A DNA stretch of 64,000 nucleotides from Candidatus Absconditabacterales bacterium (GTDB lineage Bacteria > Patescibacteriota > Gracilibacteria > Absconditabacterales > Absconditicoccaceae), in assembly GCA_025057375.1 (NCBI GenBank), contig JANWWO010000002.1, forward strand, positions 1 to 64,000, in the 5' to 3' direction. Of this stretch, positions 20,472-31,137 are shown one piece after another. Below the pieces are notes generated by a model, which had not been told where the DNA came from, made no database searches, and worked only from the letters and a program-made list of their open reading frames with translations. Both the position numbers and the translations under genes were made by a program. How positions within the stretch are numbered: the first letter of the stretch is position 1; each line of letters begins with the position of its first letter.

Positions 20472-22514
20472 ATGTCTCTTCATACGCTTGATGATGCTTT
20501 GACGCGTATTTCCCTTTCATCTCGTGAGGAGGTCTACGAATTCCGTCATCAAACGGTGCATTGAATAGTCTTGTATTGTTATGTGGATTGTAGTCAGACC
20601 CCTTATTATCACTATATTAAGCAATTGTGTGAAGATAGAATTGCTGATTGTGTTTCACAGATAGAGTCTGCAGCAAGTACTGATATCCCTCGTATTTTTG
20701 AAGATGTTCTCCTTACCTTCAATACTGAGCTTACTACTTTTTATGAGAAGTTCGTAGATCATGAGACCAATCCTCAATCATTGAGAGGTATATTGTGGTG
20801 TGTGGTCGAATGACGCTTTTTGTGTAGCATTTTGGGAGAAGGATCTATTTTTGTGATTAGAAACAAAAAAATCCACTATACGGTCGCGAATCATCTTGCA
20901 CCCAATCAGAGAAGTATCTTTGCTGATATGCTTGATGGAGAGCTTGATATTGATGATATTATTGTGTCGTTTGGGATTGATTATGCAAAAATATATACCA
21001 AGGCAGATATCAAGGCTCTTGGACTATCATTGCAAGAGTATCATGGCGATCTGGCAAATTATTTTCACCAGTCTATCAAAGCAAGTATTGATCCTGATTT
21101 GGTATGATGGATTATTGCATTGGATTATGGGAAAACATTTGGTCATTCACGTTTTAGTCCACGCAAACATTCATTGCAGTCCAATGTATTTGTTATGCTT
21201 GGGGCTATCCAAAAAAATATTTTTTTGTATAGATATGCTGTGGCTGCTGTCATTGTTTTGGGTATTGTATGATGGTTGGCTTTTTCCATTTTTCGTGATA
21301 TGCAACAGTTGCAAGCCAATATGCCAACAATCGAAGTTGCATGAGAAACAAGAGTCGTGACGATTGAAACAATCAAACAGGATATCGATTATTTTCAAAG
21401 ACTTGATCCTACATCTCCAACAAAATCTCAATATTATAACCAAATTATTCAGCATCTTGCATTTTTGGATTCATTGGGGAGATGGCCAAATGATGTCAAA
21501 CAACTCAAAGCGTTGGTCCAAAATAAATATTTTGAATGATTTAACGTTGTATATATCAATGATTTGATGAACAATGTAGATACGCCTCAATTGCTTACGT
21601 TTACAGCAAGTGAGCGCCAGACTTTGTGAGAACCAGTTCGTGTGTTTTTTGCATCTAAACTTATTATTGCCTGATCACAGGGTGCGATTATGGGTGCTAT
21701 CAATAATGACTTGAGAGGAAGTTTCTTGTCGTATTCTCTCTGATCTGACGTAGTGAAGTGATGTTCTCTTGATATCATGAGGATTGGTATGTACTGTTTT
21801 ACGTCTTCAAATAGTTTGATTCGTATTACGGAGTGAGGTGTAGAAAATGTTGTTTTTGTGGAATGAGAGGATAAACAGGGGCAATTTGATACGCCCATCT
21901 CTGATATTGCAGTCTTTGCGAGGAATAATATGTATCTTTTGCATCGTGATCCTGCACTCAACGAAGGGATGTCTTACATTACGAGATATAGGAATCAGGT
22001 AGGCAGTACTACGCAATTTTCTTCGCCATTGAGGTATATCAATGTTGGTGATTTTGGGACAGGTACTCGTTTCGATTTTGTGAGTATGTATGTTGATGGA
22101 AGTTTTTTGATGTGGAATCGTACGGACAGACAGATGTATCAGCTGTGGAGAGAAACGTCCCCAACCAATCTCAATACACGTAGAGTCACGATTCAATGAT
22201 GAGATTTTCTTGATCGTGCGAGCGAAAATGTTCGTATTTTGACCCAAGAAGGAAGTCCTTTTGTGTATTTTTTTGATCGTGATCGTCAAACATTTACTGT
22301 GTTCAAATCGACGCCTCTCAGAACACAAGAAAGGTTTACCTTTGCGTATAATTTACAATATGTTTTTCAGTTTGCGTTTGATCTAGGAGAACATGCTATC
22401 AAGGATGTTGCTATTCCTGAAACCAAATCGCAAGGAGAAAGTCTCTTTATCTTGACGGATGCTGGTGTTCATCAGATTGCATTGGGAGAATTTTTGAGGC
22501 AGTTTGATAAATAA
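20472..22514 (+). CDS. Large single-pass membrane protein of unknown function
   Basis: 680 residues under table 25 with no break. The first 240 residues look cytoplasmic and mixed alpha/beta. One transmembrane helix lies near residues 255-275 (YAVAAVIVLGIVGWLAFSIF). The roughly 400-residue outer part is beta-rich with repeated aromatic strand patterns (MYLLHRDPALN, FLMWNRTDRQMYQLW, FVYFFDRDRQTFTVF, LFILTDAGVHQIALGEF) that suggest a beta-propeller-like sensor. A cytoplasmic domain, one helix and an extracellular propeller would fit a signal transducer, but no kinase or phosphatase motif is recognised. It ends in a strong bidirectional terminator shared with sodA. Confidence 0.78.
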
Positions 22515-22550
22515 CCTATATGCAAAAAAAAACTTATAGATAAAAAAGTC

Positions 22551-22584
22551 ACCACTGACGTGCTTAATGGTCAGTGGTTTTTTT
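22551..22584. terminator. Bidirectional terminator between convergent genes
   Basis: ACCACTGAC / GTCAGTGGT perfect 9-bp stem with a loop of about 10 nt, T-run on the plus side and A-run on the other. It serves the plus membrane-protein gene and the minus sodA gene, whose TAA lies within it. Confidence 0.9.
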
Positions 22585-23191
22585 ATTGTGTGGCTTTTTC
22601 GTAGGCTGTAGAGACATGATCTCGGTTGATACAGGATCGGAACGCCTGAATATAGTCAGATCTACGGTTCTGGAATTTGAGATAGTAGGCATGTTCTCGT
22701 ACATCAATACCAAGAATAGCAGCATATCAGCTCATGAGAGGATTTTCTTGGTTGGGTGTGGTCATGATACGGAGTTTTCCTTGATCAACAATAACCCACG
22801 CCCATCAACTCCCAAAGAGTGTTGTTGCTTGTGCGACAAAAGCGTCTTTGCATCCTCAGATAGATCAAAATGATTGTTCGATGACAGAGAGGAGAGGTCA
22901 TGATGGCTGTGTTGATCATCAGGGTGTGAGGATATCCCAAAAAAATGTGTGATTCCGATGTCATCAGGCATGATTTTTGATAACAGTATGATAGGGTTGG
23001 GGGATGTTTGCAACATTGCGACAGAGATGATCGAGTGTCCATGATTCGTAGATTGATCATGCTAGTCATGCATTGAGTTTGTCAACATAGGCTTGGTGAT
23101 GTTTACTATGATGGATGAACATTGTTTGTTCATCAAGAAATGGTTCACAGGCATTGTAGGGATAGGGTAGTGGAGCAAGCGTAAATGTCAT
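22583..23191 (-). CDS. sodA: Superoxide dismutase, Mn-type signature
   Basis: 202 residues. Metal ligands are visible: His in [15 protein letters not shown], His in [13 protein letters not shown], and Asp/His in [17 protein letters not shown]. The Gly-Gly before HRNH, the Phe in FFW and the Asn-Gln pair in TTPNQENP follow the Mn-SOD pattern rather than the Fe-SOD Ala-Gln/Tyr/Ala-Gly pattern. Dismutes superoxide to peroxide and oxygen in the cytoplasm, so the cell probably meets oxygen. Several conserved glycines are TGA, including two in the Gly-Gly-His ligand motif and the first Gly of GSGWAWV-like sequence. Confidence 0.94.
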
Positions 23192-23276
23192 GATGAAAAG
23201 ATGATGAAATAAAGAATATCAAGCATATGGTAATTTGACTAGACAGAATAAGAACCGGTGCAAGGCGAAGAGACAA

Positions 23277-24743
23277 TTAGCTTTTTGTTGCTATCCTTTG
23301 ATCAACTAGCTGAGCAGAAATCATGACCATGGGCATACCAATTCATGGATTGGTAGTATGTCAGACATAGTAGAGATTGTCAATTTTTTTGGAAATTGTA
23401 TTGGGTCTAAAAAGTGCTGTTTGCATGAGGGTATGGGCAAGTCAAAGTGCAGTCCCGTTTCGTGCATTATATCTGCTTTGAAAATCTCTTGCAGTAAAGA
23501 CTTCTTCGACTACAAGATGAGGACGGAGGTCGATACCTGTATAACGAAGAATGGTTTCATAGATATGATTTTTGTAGTGGAGGACGTCTTCGTCACTGGG
23601 ATAAATACCATTGGGTGCGGGAACCAAGACAAACATATTATCCTTGCCTTCTGGTGCAACGGTATCATCGGTTGCTGAGCTGCGACACAGATACAGCGAT
23701 GGATTTGGTGGGAGTGCTTTTGTACGTCCAAAAATACGCTCAAAATTTTCTTTCCAATCATCACAAAACAACAATGTATGATGGGTGAGCTCTTCAAAAC
23801 GCTTGTCCAATCCTATATAGATGATGAATCCTGATGGTGCAAAGGTCTTTTTGTTCCAGTAATGTGTGTCATAGCTTTGCCACTGAGGATCGAGGAGGGT
23901 GGTCTCTGCCCATGCCATATCAGCATTACATACAATTATGTCAGTCTCGATGTTTTTTCCTCCTACAACAAGTGCAGTTGCTTTTTTGTTTTCGACGACG
24001 ATTTTTTCGACAGGAGAATGGGTATGATAGGTGACACCATACTTGCTCCCTATCGTTGTGAGCGCTTCAATGAGAGCATAAATTCATCCTTTGGGGTAAA
24101 AAACTCACTGACGGAAATCAACGTGTGACATGATATTGTAGAGTGCAGGGGCATCAAAGGGTGATGTACCTAGGAAAACGAGTGGATATTGCAGAATTTT
24201 TTGAACCTTGGGACTGGAGAAGTGTTTGCGGACATAGGAATCCATGTTCAAAAAGATGTTGATTTTTGATCATTCGATTATAGTTTCTCGTGTGAGGAAA
24301 TCGAAAATTGAGTCATAGTTTCTCCTCACAAATTTCATCCCAATCTCATATTGCTTGCTTGAGGTAGCGATATAGTCACGAAAACGTTGTCCAGATCAGG
24401 GTTCAAGCATTTCGATGGTAGGGAGGTCTTTTTCGACGTCTCATCGAATATCGACGTGTGTTTGGTCCTCAAAATAGATACGATAGCTGGGTTCCAGTTT
24501 GATGAGTTCCAGATGGTCTGCGATATTTTCCCCAATTGATGCAAAAAATTGCTCAAAGACCTCGGGCATAAGATATCGACTAGGTCCCATATCAAAGCGA
24601 AATCAATTTTTGGTTAGGATACTTGCCCTTCATCCTACATGGTCGTTTTTTTCGTACACATGGGTTTGATAGCCACGACGAGCCATCAAAATTGCACTAC
24701 ATAGTCAGCCAATTCATGATCAGATAATGCTTGCTGTGCACAT
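23277..24743 (-). CDS. crtI: CrtI-type phytoene desaturase-like FAD oxidoreductase
   Basis: 488 residues, full length. The N-terminus [20 protein letters not shown], then [12 protein letters not shown], is the dinucleotide-binding motif of this family, with most glycines encoded by TGA. The C-terminus has [16 protein letters not shown], then [20 protein letters not shown], typical of bacterial phytoene/diapophytoene desaturases. These enzymes desaturate C30 or C40 carotenoid precursors. No phytoene synthase (crtB) or cyclase is adjacent, so the substrate may come from elsewhere or the enzyme may act on another polyprenoid. The mevalonate genes 8 kb away would supply isoprenoid units. It is adjacent to and co-directional with sodA; a photoprotective or antioxidant pairing is inference. 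Confidence 0.88.
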
Positions 24744-24961
24744 AGAAGGTGAAGAGAAAGAATAAAAATCTTGTCTGACGATACTGTTTTTTCGTGATAT
24801 TGCAAGTGTTTGTGATGACTACAAGGTGCTTGTATTGTTTTTTATCTTGACTTTTTTGTAAAAAAATCTATGGTTTGCTGTGAGTTGCTGAGTTGAATCA
24901 TACTTCTTCGTTGTAAGGAGTGCAACTAAATATAAATAATCTTTTATTTTTTGTTATTGAT

Positions 24962-25531
24962 ATGGTTAATGTAGTGAGGATGGTATCGAAATTATTATGA
25001 TGATGAGTTGGGACATCAACGGCACTGCTATTGTTTTTTTTATTTTATAGCTGATGTGCTGATGCTGCTAGACCAGCGACAAACAATCGTCATATATTGT
25101 CATATAGAGCTAATATCTCGATGTATGAGGGACGACAAACGATGTTTCGTGATGATTCTACCTACGTGACGTTGTATACATTGTTACTTCCACAATCGCT
25201 TGATACTTTTCAGCTTATCAATATATTGACCTTTCCTTATGAGGGAGAGGAACAAGAGTATTGGCTGTTAAGTGCTTCTCATACAGAGACTATTAATCGT
25301 TTGCAATATTTTTTGCAGGAGCTTTTTAAGAACCCATTGTCCCTCCTGCACTATCCTGATCCCTGCAGTCCTTTTCTTAATACTGGTATAGATGCATGTT
25401 TGTGTAAGAATACACAAGGTCATTTATTTATTATTCTTAATTTTGAAGAATGACCAAATGTTATTGATATGATGCTTTTGAATTTCCCAAATCCTCGCGT
25501 TGTTTCATGTACTGTTGTTAGTGACAAATAA
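24962..25531 (+). CDS. Small secreted protein of unknown function
   Basis: 189 residues. Residues 10-36 form a Gly-then-Leu/Phe-rich signal peptide (TSTALLLFFLFYSGCADA); the Gly-Cys could even be a lipobox-like Tyr-Ser-Gly-Cys. The mature part is mixed alpha/beta with four cysteines near the C-terminal half. It has its own terminator downstream. No family is recognised. Confidence 0.7.
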
Positions 25532-25567
25532 TCTGTATCACGGATGCTTTGTATTGAAAGAAATTAG

Positions 25568-25594
25568 AGAGACATGATAGGTCTCTTTTTTTTT
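25568..25594 (+). terminator. Rho-independent terminator
   Basis: AGAGAC / GTCTCT stem with a 7-nt loop followed by T8, 37 nt after the preceding stop. Confidence 0.88.
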
Positions 25595-25620
25595 GACAGA
25601 CAAAAAAAAATCTGTATACT
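25593..25620 (+). promoter_or_regulatory. Sigma70-type promoter
   Basis: TTGACA at 25593-25598, 16-bp A-rich spacer, TATACT at 25615-25620. It directs the frame starting at 25653 and begins inside the T-run of the previous terminator. Confidence 0.8.
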
Positions 25621-25652
25621 TAGTATACGTTTTATTTTTTTACTATAGTGAT

Positions 25653-27764
25653 ATGGAAAAAATATATGATTCATGTACTGAGTCTTTTCAGCAAAATATG
25701 TCATTGTGAGAGGCAATACAGGATTTCAAAATGGATTTAGCTGCTTTAGAACAGTCTATTCTTCATAATCAAGGGAAAGAGGAATCCAATGAGTCGTGAG
25801 AGAATAATTGGTACAAAAAGATTGAGGAAAGTATTGCAAGCGAAAGATCAACATTCGCATGACGAGTGACTGTAGGCAGAAATGCTACAGAACGTTCTGC
25901 TATTTTTGCTGAAAAGAAAAAAGAGTTTTTGTCTATGATGCAGACGTTCATAGACAAGGGGGATTTCCCTTATTCTCTTTCCAAGAAGGATCGGATAACC
26001 ATCAAGAACAATGATTTTTTTCGTAATAGCAATTTATCGACGAACTAGACCTTTCAGTTCTTATATAGATTACGGTATATTGAGAAAACGGTTGAGCAAA
26101 GACGTGAGATTGGTCACAGGAAGATGGAACATATTAAGCAGTCGTGTGAGAATTTGCGGCTCAAGCTTGCTAATCCTCAAGGAGAGGAGCGTGATTTAGA
26201 GAATGCGAGACAAGATATTGGACAGTTATGGCAAAGAATGCAAACCATCGTACAAGATACTGGGAAGCAACGATGATATGCTACGGTATCAGTAGATTTT
26301 CCTCAGTTTGATCACAAGAAAGCATCATACACAGACTTGATGGATGTTCTTGGGATGCTTCAATCTTTTCCTCAGAAATTTTTGGATCAAGTATTACCAA
26401 AAAGTAGAGATGAATACGGAAGGATGTATGAGGAGATGAAAGTTCCTATGTTTCATAATGTTGGAGATCCTTTGGTATGATGATACCACAAGGTTTCTTC
26501 GTATGACAATCTTTTTGTGCAGGTTGACTGATGGGAGAGAGAAAAAAATACATATACTATTACAACAGAAAAAAGAAATCTGACATGAAATGGTATTTCA
26601 AGTGACCCACAAACAAGAAAATACTTTTATCCATCGCATTTACCTCAATATGTTGTTACCGGACTATTCCCCATTCAGAGAACAATTCCTAGTGATTTTA
26701 TGAAGAAACAGTATAAAGAGTATATCGGAGCCCTACAATCTCGTAAAAGCGAGCAGTTTCCAGATGCATTGATTGGTGCAAAGATAGATGTTTGTGCTCC
26801 AAATAAGTTCCAAGATGATATATGGATATCGTTTATGATAAATACAAAAGATGTATGGCCACACATTCCTGTTGTAATGGGGAAAAGATTGACGACTGAT
26901 GAGGTTCCACTAGAAAAAAAAGTCGATGATGTTCCTCTTTCGTTGTTGATTTCTGATCACAATGGCTGATATGTTCTCAATCCTCAGATTAAACCTGATG
27001 ATGTTGCAAAGTATCTTGCTGGTAAAATTCCTTTAGAGTCATTTTCATTGCCTGCTGGCGTTTTTGCTGAGTTTCTGCCACAGTACGAACAGATGCGTGC
27101 GAGATACAAATACAAGATGAATCAGTATCAGCCATGAACATTGACAAAGATGTTTCGTGAATATCTACGTTTTTATGTCCCTTCTCAGGAGCCTCTTGTA
27201 CAAAATACTGTTTCAGACAGTAAGCCATGAAAGATTACTCTTTCCCAGCAGCTCTCAGTTGATTCACAAGAATCATCAAGAGAATCCCTAGCATCTCCTG
27301 GTGGGACAGTCGAGCAGGTATCATCAGAAACAACGGAATCAATACGTGTTAGGACAATGCAAGAACTTACTCCTCAAGAAATACAACAGTATTATGGTGC
27401 CAATGAGCATATGAAAAACCAAATTACTCTCAAGACTATGTCTATAAACTGACAAAAGTTTTTGGTTTACGTGCCCCCAGAATGAAAAAAATGCTCTCCT
27501 GTTGCTGATTCTTCACTTCTTCTGAATTTTTTGGACAATCTATTGAAACAGTATAGCCCAGCTGAAGTTCAGGCATTGATATGATATCCGCAGCATGTCG
27601 TGCAAAAAATTGTATGACAAAGCAGAGAAGATCCAGACAATCTCAAAAAATATAAGTTTCATCTTCTGCCATTACCATCTGATAGTACCACGCTTGTTAT
27701 CGACGGAGAAAGTATTCTATGAGTGAGAAAGGGTTATAGTACGAAGCTTGCTATAGCATATTAG
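25653..27764 (+). pseudogene. UGA-rich protein of unknown function, interrupted by one in-frame TAG
   Basis: The frame spans 703 codons from ATG 25653 to TAG 27762 and is open except for a single TAG at 26046-26048 (codon 132). Both sides read as one protein: a charged helical N-terminus, then after the TAG more helix (RYIEKTVEQRREIGHRKMEH), a beta-rich middle and a Ser/Thr-rich linker near residue 540. No motif is recognised and there is no signal peptide. Alternatives are two separate genes (the second could start at an internal ATG near 26133), amber suppression, or a sequence error. It has a good promoter and a terminator, so the locus is probably transcribed. Confidence 0.6.
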
Positions 27765-27774
27765 GGAATTGACG

Positions 27775-27796
27775 ATTGACGATGTGTCAGTTTTTT
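27775..27796 (+). terminator. Terminator after the TAG-interrupted frame
   Basis: ATTGAC / GTCAGT stem (one G-T pair) with a 5-nt loop followed by T6. It lies between that gene and the convergent tRNA-Thr. Confidence 0.6.
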
Positions 27797-27807
27797 CTCC
27801 ATAAAAA

Positions 27808-27880
27808 AGCCCAGAACCAGGATTGAACTGGCGACCTCACCCTTACCATGGGTGTGCTCTACCTACTGAGCTATCTGGGC
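27808..27880 (-). tRNA. tRNA-Thr (anticodon GGT)
   Basis: All arms fold: acceptor GCCCAGA/TCTGGGC, D arm GCTC/GAGC, anticodon arm CACCC/GGGTG with loop ATGGTAA, and T arm GCCAG/CTGGT with loop TTCAATC. Anticodon GGT reads ACC and ACU. The CCA end is not encoded. Confidence 0.95.
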
Positions 27881-27930
27881 AGTCTCTATCGTAATGATGG
27901 ACAACTACGTAAGCTCTGTTATGCGGATGG

Positions 27931-28257
27931 CTAAAAAGGTAATTCATCATTGGATGATGCTTTGGGTGTAGATGACACTCATGTTCAGCCATTTCCTTTG
28001 TCGACAATTTTCCACGCTCTGAGGGAATTGTAGTATTTTCCATTATATTCATTACAGCGAGAATTGAGCGATACCTCTACAATTGATCCAACACTATATG
28101 GTTTGATAAGATCGATTTTTTCTCCCAAGAGATCAAAAGAGAGGGAATTGGGATATTGAGTGTCGACTTCTTCGATAACAACAGTAATTTTTGCTGTTTG
28201 GTTTGGTCAAACTTTTTCTTCTGGTGAGATAAAGGTAATTTTACCATTAAATTGCAT
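27931..28257 (-). CDS. SSB-like OB-fold protein (DUF3127)
   Basis: 108 residues. MQFNGKITFISPEEKVGP, then ITVVIEEVDTQYPNSLSFDL, then KIDLIKPYSVGSIVEVSLNS and YYNSLRAWKI match the DUF3127 OB-fold pattern. The C-terminus ends in DELPF, resembling the acidic-hydrophobic tip (DDIPF) by which single-stranded DNA-binding proteins recruit partners. Role in ssDNA handling is inferred from this fold and tail. The gene lies 50 nt beyond tRNA-Thr and 61 nt after the next minus gene. Confidence 0.8.
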
Positions 28258-28318
28258 GATTGCTACAAAAAATAAAAGTACAAAAAGAACATATAACCAC
28301 ATACGAAAAGAACGCCCC

Positions 28319-28918
28319 TTATAGCTGGCTCATCAAATCGCCAAGCTTGCTTGCTTGCTCTACTTTTGCTTGTTGTGCTTCTTTTTCTCTTCCGAGTGTC
28401 TCGAGCATTGCTTTTCGTCTTTTTACTCTATATTCTCTTTGTCCCATGATAGCATTGATATCTTCTTGTGTTCACTCTTTGGTCAAAACTTGAAGATGCA
28501 TTTGTTCTTCGATGTAGATTTCATAGAGTCTCATAATTTGAAATGACCACAATGTGATGACTTTTTTGACGACGACTTGATCGCCATTTTTTACCGAAAT
28601 CGTCAAATCGTAGACAATTTTGCTAGCATCGTCGGGATATGTTTCTCCTTCTTTGAGCTCTGGTTTTTCCAAAAAACATTCTGATGAAAATGATGATGCA
28701 ACTAGTTGGATAAGAAGTCATCGATCAAATTGATCCGTCAATTCTTCTGGCACTCTATAAGGAATAGGCTTGAAATTGATAACATATTCTTTGAACCATT
28801 GTTGATCCTTGACGTCTCATGCGAGCGTTCCAAAAAACTTTTCATATTTTTCGACAAGTTCTTTTTTGTCGTCTTTGGTTTTTAAACTTTCGACGAAGGA
28901 AATAAAATCGAACAACAT
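28319..28918 (-). CDS. Conserved-looking cytoplasmic protein of unknown function
   Basis: 199 residues, no signal or membrane segment. The N-terminal two thirds are mixed alpha/beta; the C-terminal 60 residues form a charged helix with heptads (REYRVKRRKAMLETLGREKE), probably a coiled coil. It is likely co-transcribed with the DUF3127 gene downstream. No family is recognised. Confidence 0.65.
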
Positions 28919-29159
28919 AGATATGAAACAGGTAAAAAGTAAAAATAAAAAAATGAACTTACAGAAAAGAGCAATGATGACTGATAATTGTAGGTTGTAT
29001 ATAGAGAGATGTTGTAGTCATGATGGCAATAGTTTTTTCTGTTTTATGTTTTTTGTTAGGAAGGAGAATAGAATACAAGTGCTACTTTTTTGATCTATAA
29101 TGTTTTTTGAAAAAAAAGCAATACGAAAAAAGACGAAAAGACACTAAACTGTCAGTTGT

Positions 29160-30011
29160 TTATTTTTTTTCGATAATTTCACCATATCATGCTTGTTGGG
29201 CACGCCATGCACGCCATCTTGTGAGCAAGACTGTGCGATGTGTTCGGCATAGTTGTACCACTCATACAAGTGTTGTTGTGACGATATAGAGGGCAAGACC
29301 TCCTCTTCGTGTCAAGGTAAAAAATCCTATTATCAAAGGCATAATGATTGCCATTTTGTTCATCATTCATGTCATGTCCGGCATTTTCATACCATTGGGG
29401 AGTATCATTGATTGTTGTGTTTGTGGCTTGATGAGATTCATGATTTTGGTATTGGCATAGACTGTCAGTGCTGCAAGAATTGCAAGATAGACGTTTCCTG
29501 TAGCCAAAAGGTCCATCCCAAGAAAGGTCGTTTGGATCATTGCAGGATCAAAATAGGGTTGTGTCAATCGATGCAAAAAACTGTAGACCAATTGATCAAA
29601 AGGGAGATCAAAATACAACCATGGCTTCGCTGATCAGGAGACTCATGCAAGTGTAGAAATCGCACCATAGATTCAGACAAACACAGGAATTTGGTACAAC
29701 ATCGTTTTGCAGCCTGCAAATATACCTCCTTTCCCTCCCATAACCTTCATCATTTCTTGGAGTTGTCTGTGGGGATCATTTTTGTATTGTTCTTGGATTT
29801 CAAGCATTTTTTTTTGATACTCTCATGATTGCATCGATTGCATCGCTTGCATAGGATCACCTGCTATTGCTCCCAGAAGTAGTCTTAAGACGATCGTCAA
29901 AATAATAATCGCCCGGCCCAAATGTCATCCTACAATGACCACAATCACCATCAATAAGGCAAAAATAGGACGAAAAAAAAGATGAAATCAAAAAAACTTG
30001 AAAATGCCCAT
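29160..30011 (-). CDS. yidC: Membrane protein insertase YidC/OxaA
   Basis: 283 residues. Transmembrane segments lie at about residues 12-35, 44-58, 122-145, 173-190 and 220-240. The cytoplasmic loop GEYQKKMLEIQEQYKNDP, then QLQEMMKVMGG, is the characteristic YidC hairpin, and the following segment ends in GCKTMLYQIPVFVGIYGAIS. A Thr-rich/Met-rich TM region (PNGMKMPDMTGMMNKMAIIM) also fits. YidC inserts membrane proteins alone or with SecYEG; there is no long periplasmic domain, as in Gram-positive and CPR forms. Its start is separated from frr by a divergent promoter region. Confidence 0.93.
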
Positions 30012-30129
30012 TGTTCACATGCTCTATAATGCAAAAATAAAAATGATCCTATACTTTCACAAGTGTGTAAGGAATTTGTGTCATATTGCAAGAGAAAACA
30101 ATATGATAGACGTCTTGTGATGATTTTCC

Positions 30130-30157
30130 TTGCATTTTGTGTCAAAATTGCTATACT
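30130..30157 (+). promoter_or_regulatory. Promoter of frr
   Basis: TTGCAT at 30130-30135, 16-bp spacer, TATACT at 30152-30157, 34 nt before the frr start. The same TTGCAT-16-TATAxT pattern occurs at dnaA and recX. Confidence 0.75.
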
Positions 30158-30191
30158 AAATATGATTTTTTTATTTCTTGTTGTTTTTTGT

Positions 30192-30740
30192 ATGGATTAC
30201 TCGCAACTCAAAAGTGCATGTGATAAACATTATGCCTACTTTCTCTCAGAACTTGATCGTATGCAGGTGGGGAGGGCATCAAAATCTCTTGTTGATTATA
30301 TTGTCATCAGAACATCCTATGGAGATACACCTTTGAGTCAAGTTGCAAATATTTCGCTTGTCGATGCAATGACTCTCAAAATCGAACCATGGGATAAATC
30401 GTTGATGAAACATATTGTGGATGCAATTTATGCTGCTGATCAGGGACTAAGCCCTCGTGCGTGAGACTCAACTGTTTTGGTGTCCATACCTCCCATGACA
30501 GGAGAGAAAAGAAAGGTACTCGCAAAAAATGTTGCGACGATGGCAGAGGAGATCAAAGCAAGACTAAGGACAAGTAGGCAAGATGCAATGAATACTGTCA
30601 AAAAACTTTTTGCAGAGAAAGCTATTTCAGAAGATCAGAAAAAAAGTGATGAAAAAAATATAGAAGATCTTATCAAAGAGTATGTCCTCAAAATAGATGC
30701 TGCTGCAAAAAAAAAGGAGACAGAAATTTTGACTGTGTAA
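30192..30740 (+). CDS. frr: Ribosome recycling factor
   Basis: 182 residues, normal size. The long three-helix bundle is evident; conserved segments are DRMQVGRASKSLVDYIVIR (residues 22-40), YGDTPLSQVANIS, LKIEPWDKSLMKHI and VLVSIPPMTGEKRKVLAK. RRF with EF-G splits post-termination ribosomes. ATG 30192 matches the family start; the frame is open further upstream into the promoter, which argues against the longer form. Confidence 0.96.
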
Positions 30741-30861
30741 AGACATGCGTGTATGGTTTGTCTCTTTCTTGGTATTGTCTTCGTGTATTAGGTAGTTGTT
30801 TCCTTCTGAGGGGAAGATTTTTTTGTATTTCGTCTTGCAAATTATCCAAAAAAAAATATAT

Positions 30862-30867
30862 TATAAT
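30862..30867 (+). promoter_or_regulatory. -10 box of the tRNA-Gly/tRNA-Trp unit
   Basis: TATAAT 10 nt ahead of the first tRNA nucleotide. The nearest -35 candidate (TTGCAA, 30835-30840) is 21 bp away, so the upstream element is uncertain. Confidence 0.55.
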
Positions 30868-30877
30868 ATCATTGTAT

Positions 30878-30951
30878 GCGGAATTAGCTCAATTGGCTAG
30901 AGCGCGTCCTTGCCAAGGACGAGGTTGCGGGTTCGAGTCCCGTATTCCGCT
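30878..30951 (+). tRNA. tRNA-Gly (anticodon GCC)
   Basis: Acceptor GCGGAAT/ATTCCGC, D arm GCTC/GAGC, anticodon stem CGTCC/GGACG with loop TTGCCAA, T arm GCGGG/CCCGT with TTCGAGT. It reads GGC and GGU. The tRNA-Gly(UCA) required to read UGA is not in this window. Confidence 0.96.
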
Positions 30952-30979
30952 ATTTTTGGTATATGTCTATATCAATCAT

Positions 30980-31051
30980 AGGGCTGTAGCTCAGTGGTAG
31001 AGCGGGAGTCTCCAAAGCTCCGCGTCGCGAGTTCGATCCTTGCCAGCCCTG
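30980..31051 (+). tRNA. tRNA-Trp (anticodon CCA)
   Basis: Acceptor AGGGCTG/CAGCCCT, D arm GCTC/GAGC, anticodon stem GGAGT/GCTCC (one G-T pair) with loop CTCCAAA, T arm GCGAG/CTTGC with TTCGATC. CCA reads only UGG, consistent with UGA not meaning Trp here. A T-run follows at 31052. Confidence 0.94.
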
Positions 31052-31137
31052 TTTTTTTGAACAGAAAATCGACTCGCTACTGTTGATTTGACTTTAGATT
31101 TAAATATAAAGATAAAAAAGTAGAAGATAAAAAGGCT

